Below, piece by piece: positions 55,495 through 64,000 of a stretch of DNA of 64,000 bases (position 1 is its first letter; each line of letters starts with the position of its first letter). A program made the translations under genes and the position numbers. Origin of the DNA: Microcebus murinus (taxonomy: Eukaryota; Chordata; Mammalia; Primates; Cheirogaleidae); contig NC_134117.1 of the NCBI RefSeq assembly GCF_040939455.1, forward strand, positions 64,006,501-64,070,500. Direction: 5' to 3'. The notes under the pieces were generated by a model that saw only the letters and a program-made list of their open reading frames with translations, was not told the origin of the DNA and ran no database searches.

Positions 55495-58080
55495 TCTCTG
55501 TTTCTTACACTGCTTTTGCTTAAAAAAAAATATTATCACAAATCACTGATAAACATTTGCAGCAGTGAATATTGCCTCTATTATCCAGAATTTAATGAAA
55601 TGCAAAAATAGTTTTTCTAGTACCAGGTTAGTTTATGTGAGAGTCTAACTCTATGCTCCTCATAGAATAACAGAAAGACAAGTGGTTAAAAATTACTTTT
55701 GGAAAACATGACATGGTAGCCTTTCAAGCAAGTATGAGGTGTGAGGCAATCTTTCTTCATTCAGGGCCCACCTTTGCTTGGACACTTTAGAAGCTGAGTA
55801 TTTCAGTCTCTGTCCTTGTTTTCCATCTGTCTGGTCTTTGCAAAGCAGAACAGATGTGAATGGTAGAGTTCTGAGCCGTTCAATTAGATTTCATGCACCA
55901 CTGACCCAAACATTTCTCCTCAATCTTATCTGAGTGGGTGGCAGTTGTGCAGGATGTCAAAAAGCATTTCCAAATTAAAGACAGAAACATATTGTGTATC
56001 GGTTGATATGGTCACAATATGTGTAAATGGTAAAATGTGTCATCACTATAGCAGCAGCTATGATGCAAAAGGAAACAAGGCAAATGTGCATTTCACGTTT
56101 CTTTCCTGTGCTATGTGTGGTCCCAGAAGATAAGAAAGTATAGATTGTTAAACATGCATTGGAAATCACAGGTTTCCTGATATGTGGTAAACGCCAATGC
56201 AAGACTAATTGGATTATACTCTGCATACTGCCATTCACAGGGCTTACCCGTGACATCTTGGCAGTAGGAGCTCAGTCTGTGATGATTTGTGGAAGTGGAG
56301 TTTTGGTATCATTGATGTGGGCGGTACCCACGCTGGAGGACCCTCATCATTGCCAAGTCACTCAACCTCACCATCTGTGGTTGACTGAGTCAAATCATGC
56401 TGTGAACCAGCTAACTGAAAATGAAATCCATACAATTGGTAGATAATCAATTGATATTTGTCGATTGATTTGATTTGTTTGATGGGCTTCAGCAGTTTTC
56501 CTGTTGAGCTTATTCAAACTCATTAAAGACAGTGAAGAGAGAAAGGAGCAAATATGCCTGGGGATAATCTGCCAACTGTGTGGACCCTGGGAGTGATGGA
56601 TATCTCTGTGTGCTATGGGGAAGGGTGGGGCCCCAGAAAGGCTTCCACACTGACCATGAAGAGGGCTCTGAAGCTGTGCAGGAATCTGAACTTCCAAAAC
56701 CACCCACGGATGCTGTCACTCTCAGGGAGAGCATGCAGTTGGCTGTCATAAGGCAACATCCCTGTGCACATGTGTCATTTAAAAGACTCCTTTAGGCTAT
56801 AAATGTGAATTCATTTATAGTAAAGAGTATAGAGCATTAACTTTAAAAATTATAGATTAAAAGAGTTATAAAGGATATTAGAAATAATTTAATCTGACTC
56901 TTGTTTTCTTTGAATGCTTGGGTCCCACCCCTGCCCCCTGCCACACGGACACAGAATAATGTCTAGTTCCATTTATTCCCAGAATTTTGAATTTGACATC
57001 ATCCAATTCCTGACTCATGACAGTCAAGAGCAGAGGCCTGCCCGATCCCATTCCTTGATATCTCCTTTCTGCTTGGTTCTGTCAATACTGAGGCGTTTTC
57101 CTCTACCAGGCGCAGAGTTGACCTGTTGGTGTCGGCCGTGCTACTTCCCGAGCACATTTTCCTACTACTCAGAAGACAGAAGACCATTCATAGATTTGGT
57201 TGCTTTTTTTTTTTTTGTCATATTGATGTTCATTGTAGTTTAAACAAGTCTGTGATGGTTACATTACAAGAAGGCAGCTCCTAACAAGAGTCCTGGCTGG
57301 TTTTGGAAAGACACCAAAAATAAAAATAGGGATCCCCAGCAGTCCTGTGGACTGTGCCATCGGAGCAGGGCTGTGCCTCAGTCACTGGACTTTTACCCAT
57401 GGTTACCTCCCTGCACACTCTCAATGCCACCTACAGGGCATGGTGGCTGAAAATGCCTGTGTTCTCCATTTAAATCACTCTAAGCAAAACACAGATTATT
57501 TAAGCATATCTTTTGCATCCTCCGTGCCCAGTAGTAATTTCACAAAATTACTGGGAATCTATTTCAGGGCAAACTTGGCATTTAAATTAGGTGGTTTTAA
57601 TTAGCATCTTGACTGCATGCAGTCAACAGCATGAAAGGAAGGACAGGGAAAAATTACATCAGCTTATTTTTGCTGTAGAAAAAAAATAAATAAAGGAGTA
57701 ATGCACTGAAAAAATAACACCACCTAATTTGAAGCAAGACGGCATGCAATTTCCTGGAATCAGAATGATAAACTTTGTCATATTTTCAATTTATTATATA
57801 CGGCAAGAATCCTTTCAAGTCTCTTTACTAGAATATTTGCAAAATTTGCCTTTCTTCTCCACAGAAAGACCTGAAAACAGTGTTCTACTCTTGCAATTAT
57901 TCTAACATAGGTGCCAAATGAATACTCACATAGATCCCTTCTTCTTCCAAGCCACGACTTAAAACTCACTTCCACATTATATAAAGATAACCTTAGTCCA
58001 AAATGCTACCTGAAGCTTGAGAGCTCCCGAGATATTCCCATAACGTCACATGGCAAAACAGTAAAATCATTTATTATTTA
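55495..58080. other. Unique sequence, possibly partly conserved
   Basis: No repeat recognised except a T-run at about 57206-57217. A perfect 18-base palindrome lies at 57609-57626. Several short frames (56159-56446, 56395-56703, 56914-57243) overlap on both strands and none shows a domain. Segments around 56470-56560 look like conserved non-coding DNA, but alignment is needed. Confidence 0.4.
57609..57626. other. Perfect 18-bp palindrome
   Basis: TTGACTGCATGCAGTCAA is its own reverse complement across all 18 positions and fails at the next base on each side. It contains a GCATGC centre. A protein dimer site is possible; no repeat explains it. Confidence 0.6.
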
Positions 58081-58084
58081 CCTG

Positions 58085-58290
58085 TTCCAGGCAATATGCT
58101 TGATATCTTACATGTAGGGTCTCATTTAACCTTCACAGCAGCCCAGAGAAGGTATGTGCTATTAGTATGTCCCATTTTACAGGTGAAGAAACAAAGGCAC
58201 GCAAAGCACAAGTGTCTTGCCCGAGGTCCCAGCAAGTAAATTGTAGAATTGTGTGTGAACTCAAAGCCATAGCGCTTGACCAGTATATTA
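58085..58290 (-). mobile_element. MIR, antisense, well kept
   Basis: 'gtctcatttaaccttcacag', 'cagcccagagaaggtatgtg', 'cccattttacaggtgaagaa' and 'acaaaggcacgcaaagcac', then 'tgtgtgaactcaaagcc', match the reverse consensus in order. Confidence 0.85.
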
Positions 58291-58339
58291 TATTGTGAGG
58301 TGAAGAGAGTGCTTGTTAGGGAGGCAGAGTCAGGAGTTA

Positions 58340-58440
58340 GCCTTTCTGACCTAATGAGGATGAGGAAGGTAACACGTGCAAAGCATGATGCCCAAGACAC
58401 AGTAGACATCATTAATGATTACTGAGTGTTATCATCATCC
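58340..58440 (+). mobile_element. MIR 3' fragment, sense
   Basis: 'ctgacctaatgaggatgagg', 'aaagcatgatgcccaagaca' and 'cagtagacatcattaatgat' match the 3' part of MIR. Confidence 0.6.
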
Positions 58441-58576
58441 TAAGTTCTGTTTCTATGCACAATCACATGCCTGGATGTCTTAGCTCTACTACTGTTAATA
58501 AAGGGCAAGCCTGTGGGAGTTGAGTCTATACCTCAGTCATCTCCCTATGCCACATGGGCCCTGACATAGTGTTTAT

Positions 58577-58589
58577 AAGTTAGACCCTT
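58577..58589. repeat. Alu target duplication, left
   Basis: AAGTTAGACCCTT; partner AGGTTAGACTCTT at 58933-58945 (11 of 13). Confidence 0.75.
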
Positions 58590-58932
<343 letters not shown>

Positions 58933-58945
58933 AGGTTAGACTCTT
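58933..58945. repeat. Alu target duplication, right
   Basis: AGGTTAGACTCTT, partner of 58577-58589. Confidence 0.75.
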
Positions 58946-58949
58946 GAAA

Positions 58950-60245
58950 AACTTATTTGTGGAAAAGGAAGAAACAAAGAAGAAATTCTTTTGGAACACT
59001 ACAAGTATACATGTTTAAAAAATAAATAAAGCAGTAAAACTTAGAGAACAATATATATTTTTGAAAACCCTCTATTTTTCATGCCAAATATCTACCCAAA
59101 TCTTAGCCAAATATCTTCTAATTGGTTGTAGATAGCTCAACATTTCTCCATGGTGTGTAAACTAAATTTCATCCTTGTGAAAATAGCCCTCCAATTTCCT
59201 GATGTACCTTAAAGTGACTTAAATATCTGCCAATGATGAAAAAGAATACAGTCATTGTTTTTTACTGAAAGAATATATTTAGCTCTAAGATTGAATCATT
59301 TAAATCCAAGGAGTTAGGCTGTATTTTCCAGGTCTAATATATATTTGAATCTGTTTCCTGTATGGGATCACACAGAAAATACATAGAAAATTGGGATAGA
59401 ATATGTATAATGTTGAAGGATAGAATTTTCCTCTGGAACCCTGGGGAATCTTAACCTGCCATAAATATTAACCCAAGAAGAAATCTTCCTTAATAGCATG
59501 GAATATATTTTAAAGATTCTTGTGTGATTTGAATTTGAAAAAATTAATGATAATGATTGGGAGCAGACTATGAATAATTTCATTTTATATATTTTTAGTT
59601 ATTAAAACATTGCATTTAACCTTTTTCTACAGGAATTGTTTATATCTAAAAACTATTTGGGAGTTTTTTTGTTTGTTTGTTTTTTTGGTCCTTTCATGCT
59701 GAGAACATCCGGATTCTCAGATGGGATTACATAGTCAGAGAGCATAGACGGGATGGAAAGACAGGGTGTTAACTATTATGGAAGTCGGCTCCCATCAATT
59801 CCATGGAACCAGATTCTATGATCGATTTAGGAACAGGTGGCTACATAGTTTGGACTCAAAAGTCCCATCAAACCAGAATAGGGCCATAACTGTCTTTTTC
59901 TGACACCTCTGATGATGCCACTGCCCAGAGCTCAGATGAAATTTGGTTGTTGACATTATTGCAGGGAAAAGTAGTTTCACATACAAACTTCTTCAAACTC
60001 ATATGCACCAGCTTGTTGAGTTCCAGGTGCTTTCTGGACAGCATTTACCCTGTGCAGAGAGGAGGCTGGAAGCTCTGTCGTTGGAGGAACAGTTAAGGAA
60101 ATGAGAGTACAAATGAGTCTTTGGGGACTTTATTTGCCATTGTATTCAACAACTTGAATAGCTCCAATATGGAAGCAAGATTAAACTTCTTTCATGCAGG
60201 AGAAAGAGGAGAAAGACTGAGTTGGCTCAATATTAAGAAGGATAT
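58950..60245. other. Unique sequence
   Basis: No family recognised. A TTTG/T-run lies at about 59666-59685. The frames at 59368-59583 and 60121-60312 have no domain. Confidence 0.45.
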
Positions 60246-60249
60246 GGAA

Positions 60250-60475
60250 AGGTCACGTAGTGCATTGGAAAGAGCACAGGAATGTTCCTCAGAACACTTG
60301 ATTCTGAGGTAGAACCTGGTCCTACCGCTGCCTCTCCATGAGGTTTAGGTGCTGAGTCTCTCTTAAATTCATTTCTTAAAATGTTAAGTGAGGATAATAA
60401 TATTTATCCTTTAGATTTTGGTAGGATAAAAATACTGACAGATGCAGCATTTAGCATGCACACGGACATTAGGGA
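60250..60475 (+). mobile_element. MIR SINE
   Basis: 'cattggaaagagcacaggaa', 'acttgattctgaggtagaac', 'gtcctaccgctgcctctcc', 'aatgttaagtgaggataata' and 'atttagcatgcacacgg' follow MIR order. Nearly full-length. Confidence 0.75.
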
Positions 60476-60675
60476 GGAGTGCTCAAGGGATTAGCATAGG
60501 CTGTGCAGCCTCTTTCCAGGAATGGCAAATTCAAAAGGACAATAAACCTTTAAAATTGCTTCCAACACAGGAACTTTATGAAAAATGTAAATATCTATAC
60601 CATGCTTCCCATAAGACATTAAGGGATTCATAATCAGTTGAGTAAGCTTCCTCAGTCCAGGTTTTAAGATATTGA

Positions 60676-61012
60676 AGGTAGAAAGAGAGATAGAGAAAGG
60701 GAGAAAGAGAAGAAACAAAGGAAAGGAAGAAAGAAAGAAAAGAAAGAAATTGGATAGGAATGGAGGAAGGGAGAGAGAGAGAGAGAAAGAGAGAGGAAGG
60801 AAGGAAGGAAGGAAGGAAGGAAGGAAGGAAGGAAGGAAGGAAGGAAGGAAGGAAGGAAGGAAGGAAGGAAGGAAGGAAGGAAGGAAGGAAGAGAGAAAGA
60901 AAGAAAGAAAGAAAGAAAGGAAGAAAGGAAGGAAGGAAGGAAGGAAGGAAGGAAGGAAGGAAGGAAGGAAGGAAGGAAGGAAGGAAGGAAGGAAGGAAGG
61001 AAGGAAAGGAAG
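60676..61012. repeat. (GGAA)n/(GAAA)n purine microsatellite
   Basis: GA-rich lead-in (60676-60795), long GGAA run (about 60796-60889), GAAA units (60890-60918), then a second GGAA run to about 61005. All open frames here (Glu/Gly/Lys/Arg-rich one way, Phe/Leu/Pro/Ser-rich the other) come from the repeat. Likely length-polymorphic. Confidence 0.97.
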
Positions 61013-61097
61013 CCTGTCCAGAAAGTATCCAGCCATGTAATATGAAAAATAGAGACATTTATTATATTAACAATGGCTGGATACTTTCTGGACTGCC
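61013..61097. mobile_element. 85-bp palindromic mariner-like MITE
   Basis: Outer arms are CCTGTCCAGAAAGTATCC from 61013 and its near-complement ending at 61097. Arms of about 24 bases pair with one mismatch near the ends. The motif GTCCAGAAAGTATCCAGCCA recalls mariner terminal repeats seen in other mammals. The centre is about 36 bases of AT-rich DNA, with no coding capacity. The expected TA borders are absent, perhaps overwritten by the microsatellites on both sides. Confidence 0.65.
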
Positions 61098-61101
61098 AAT
61101 A

Positions 61102-61116
61102 AGATAGATAGATAGG

Positions 61117-61159
<43 letters not shown>

Positions 61160-61173
61160 ATAGATAGATTGAT

Positions 61174-61229
<56 letters not shown>
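61102..61229. repeat. (GATA)n microsatellite
   Basis: About 30 GATA units with a few interruptions (GGTA, AATA, TTGATA). Confidence 0.97.
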
Positions 61230-61234
61230 GTTAT

Positions 61235-63266
61235 ATCTGTTCTGTATATATTATATATAACACTAATGTGTACATTTTAATGTTTCCTTCTGGGAACAAT
61301 TTCTTAGCCTATGTGAATGGCTACAATCTGAGAACCAACTCTGGTTGGTGAGAAAGTGCTGTAGGTGTGTAAATTCTTGAATGAAACATTTGCCAGTGAG
61401 CAGAAGACAAAGGAGGACCAAAGTCTTTCTGTCTGTGGTAGAACTTTCTAAGCAAGCTGCTTCCAAATGGACATCCTCTGGTAGTAGTGAACTTCTTACC
61501 ACTCTTGCCACGGGTGTGTGCTGGAGTTAGTTAAAGATTAGTTGAGCAGTCCTTGGAAGGGGAGGTTGCAATGAGTTTTCATATGTAGATTGGAGAATTG
61601 AAGTAAAATGGATTTTAAAATTTCCTCTGTACCCTATTCTATTACTCTGCCAGATTTCAAAACCTGCAAAAGTAGGGAAAGATCTGTGACTAATCACGCT
61701 TAACTGAGGAAATCCTCAGATAGATTTGACAATGTAGACAGAAAACAATTTCCTGAAGAACAGCTTTGCCTCCTGGGTAAACACAACTCAACATCTCCTC
61801 TTTGGGAGGGAAGAGAAATGCAGTGCAAGGCGTTTAGGCAGATGTCCCAGTGGAAGATGTGGTTTTGTACCATTCTGGGGAACTGACACCAAAGGGAACC
61901 CACAAAACAGGAGCCAGCATTCACCTTCTTGCCCAGCAATGAAAGGAGTGGCAGCTGCCAGCAATTCCCCGTGGCTCCCCGGAAGGGCCCCTGGCACCTC
62001 TGCAGCCCAACACGAATGACGGGCCTCTTCTGGTGCACAGATCAAGAAAGGATTTCAACTCCAAATCCCAAGAATTAGGAAAAAAAGGAAAATGAGAAAA
62101 GCAGAAGAGTAAAAGTCAGAAAAAAATAAAGAGGTAATTTTAGGAAATAACAGCAATATGAAAATCTTTCAACTTAAGGTTGTGTAGCGTCATCTGTGGG
62201 CAATATGAGGCCAGCTGGACAGTTCTTACAATGTTTTATGTTTTTCTTTTTCGTTTTATTTAGATTAAAAATTAGTAATTCTTTAAGAAATCCTGGATCA
62301 TAAGGAAAAGTAGAAAGAAGATATGTCAGTTCTAGTCCTGTCACTTAAACAGAGCTACTGGTCATCTTTAGGTAATTCTCTTCCACCAGTTATTTTCTGT
62401 ATAAGAGTTGTTATTTGAAAATAGTTTTAATGGCCAATTTTATATTTAATTTTCATATTAATGCAGAATATTTATCTTGGCTATTATAAACCCTTCAATA
62501 ACACAGTTTAATAACTATACAATATTCCTTAAATAGATATACGTTAACTTATTCTCTCATCTTCCTATTTTTCGACAATGAAGTTCACTTCCATTAAAGT
62601 TACTATCCACCATGTTTAAAATAACATTTTTGTCACAGATTTGTTTTTTTTCTTTAAGTTATACTACTAGCAAGTAATTATTGGGTATGAATATAATCAA
62701 GGTGTTGATCTATAAGGTTGCACTGAGTTTTCCAGTTGCATTCAGATAAGCAAATACAGTGTATGACTTTTCAGCGCTTCTCCAAGGCAGGGTTTTGGTA
62801 GTTACTGTAACCTTCCCTTCAGGATATGGTCTGGGAATTAGTCATTAATTTGTCTCCTGAGAAAGAGAACATATAGCACTTTGCAGAAAGCTGTTAATTA
62901 ATCCTTTCAACTCCCTAGTGGGAGAGGAAGGTAGAAATGTCTGCACTGCACTGTTGACTAAGAAATGTTGTTAGTGGATGTGACAGACACCAATTCAAAT
63001 TGCACAGATGTGGGAGAGCCCTCCTGCTAGATGATTATGATTTCTGCTAAAAATGACCCCACTGGCTCGAGAGGTTTCCTAGAAGACTCTGGGCTGCTGT
63101 GTCTGCCTTATCCAATGTCTTTCTATTTGGTGAACATATGAGAACCCTTAGTTCCAGTTTGGGATTCCACTCTCACCCTCATGTGTTCTCCATAATCTTT
63201 CTGTGCATGCCTTCTCTACAATCTCAAAGCAATAATGAAATTTACATAGTCTTTGAGATGATCTTT
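61235..63266. other. Unique sequence
   Basis: No repeat recognised. Opposing frames at 61700-62045 are GC-driven and lack domains. An AT-rich stretch with TTAATT/ATTAGTAATT lies around 62260-62530. Confidence 0.45.
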
Positions 63267-63282
63267 AAAAATTGTGTGTCCA
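63267..63282. repeat. L1 target-site duplication, left
   Basis: AAAAATTGTGTGTCCA, identical to 63359-63374. Confidence 0.92.
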
Positions 63283-63358
63283 GGGGGTGAGGGGGGACAG
63301 GGGCTCTTAAGATATGTAACCCTAACAATATTTGTATCCCCATAATATGAAGTAATAA
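63283..63358 (+). mobile_element. Extremely 5'-truncated L1 stub
   Basis: About 76 bases: a G-rich block ('gggggtgaggggggacagg') and the end of the L1 3' UTR ('atatttgtatccccataat') plus a short A tail. It matches the end of the copy at 30105-31030. A perfect 16-base duplication brackets it, so this is a complete insertion event that stopped very early. Confidence 0.92.
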
Positions 63359-63374
63359 AAAAATTGTGTGTCCA
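63359..63374. repeat. L1 target-site duplication, right
   Basis: AAAAATTGTGTGTCCA, copy of 63267-63282. The A's merge with the tail. Confidence 0.92.
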
Positions 63375-63559
63375 ATTTCCACTTAGATTTTGCTCCCATT
63401 TGACTGTGATTACTACCAAATGCCTCCAATCTTGTTCCTTAGTCTTCATGGGAGTTAACACTGATTTCATCATTGGCACAGGACTTCCTTTTAGATGCCA
63501 TATTCTTATAAGACAGGATAGCTCCATGCAGCCCTGACCGGATTCAGGTCCTTTTGTTT

Positions 63560-63830
63560 ATTTTGTTTTTGTGATTTTTGTTTGCTTTACTTTTTATTTG
63601 GAAGTCATTTCAAACTTACTGAAAAGTTACAAAAATAAAAGCAGTTATAAAAACACCTACATATCCTTTTCTCAGACTCAGATATTAATATTTACCCTAT
63701 TTGCTTTATCATTTCCTATTTATTATGTAAATCTGTTGATCAATATGTAACTTTGTTCCTGATCCATAAATGCCATTTTCTCTAAATATTTTAATGTGTG
63801 TTTCCTCCCAGGTGCTATCAATGCACATGG
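63560..63830 (-). mobile_element. Old L1M (MC/MD-like) 3' end, antisense
   Basis: 'catttcaaacttactgaaaa', 'gttacaaaaataaaagcag', 'tttgctttatcatttcctat' and 'taatgtgtgtttcctccc' match the antisense 3' end of old L1M elements. The last 170 bases of the window after it are unrecognised. Confidence 0.65.
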
Positions 63831-64000
63831 TAAAGCATCAAGTTAACAACTAGAGGGACGTCCCTTGATAAAAAGTGTCCCCTTGGCATATGACATACCC
63901 TGGGGCTCCTATTTTGTGGACTTGGAGAGAAGCTTTCTTCGAGATGCCTACTATTACCTAAATGGGTCATAAGTTTTATACCTTCATGAGCTTCCCTGTA

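Noticed and set aside
60491..61107. Long Glu/Gly/Lys- and Phe/Leu/Pro/Ser-rich frames
   Set aside because: Translation of the GGAA/GAAA repeat; stop-free in all frames by composition.
61102..61229. Regularly spaced units that might suggest an array such as CRISPR
   Set aside because: The GATA units are contiguous with no spacers; it is a microsatellite in a mammalian genome.

Overview
The window is nuclear DNA from a primate, most likely a lemur-type strepsirrhine. Its Alu copies carry the 'agtgctaggattacagg' and 'tggcactctagcc' variants. Two of them (48381-48724 and 58590-58932) also have an AT-rich expansion ahead of the right-arm 'agagac' motif that I associate with lemuriform Alus. The young L1 family has a 3' UTR unlike human L1PA. 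The species call comes from remembered repeat variants, not from a search. No host protein-coding exon, tRNA, rRNA or structured RNA gene could be supported. The open reading frames are L1 ORF2 pieces, Alu or L1 5' UTR sequence, simple repeats, or chance frames. The stretch reads as intergenic or deep-intronic, AT-rich DNA. LAYOUT: 1-1.2 kb is unique AT-rich DNA with a perfect homeodomain-type palindrome. 1.2-8.75 kb is a nest of repeats: a Tigger-type element, then an old antisense L1 (L1MB-like) split by a 5.4-kb younger minus-strand L1 with its CpG-rich 5' UTR, then more old L1 pieces. 8.8-29 kb is mostly unique, with scattered MIRs, one Alu, a hAT-type fossil that itself contains an L1 scrap, a MER5A-type element, a GGAT microsatellite and a long ancient repeat of uncertain name. 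29.6-40 kb is a second L1-rich block: two 5'-inverted L1 insertions, an L1MB copy, and an old antisense L1 whose halves flank one of the insertions. 40.9-41.8 kb is a MaLR (MLT1-like) LTR interrupted by another 5'-inverted L1. 42-52 kb holds an Alu monomer, a tail-to-tail Alu pair, MIRs, a (TG)n tract, an MLT1-like LTR and a Tigger-type element. 52.8-54.5 kb is a 5'-truncated sense L1. 55-64 kb holds MIRs, an Alu, two microsatellites with an 85-bp palindromic mariner-like element between them, a roughly 76-bp L1 stub and the 3' end of an old L1. HOW IT WORKS TOGETHER: there is no operon or pathway. The window records successive transposition. Ancient MIR, MER5, hAT, Tigger and MaLR copies and old L1s came first. 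Strepsirrhine L1 and Alu insertions, many with recognisable target-site duplications, came later. Three insertions show the inverted-5'-end structure of twin-primed reverse transcription. I found no new biological system. The more useful leads are the apparently ORF1-less L1, the mariner-like palindrome between two microsatellites, the dated nest of insertions, and several perfect palindromes in unique DNA.
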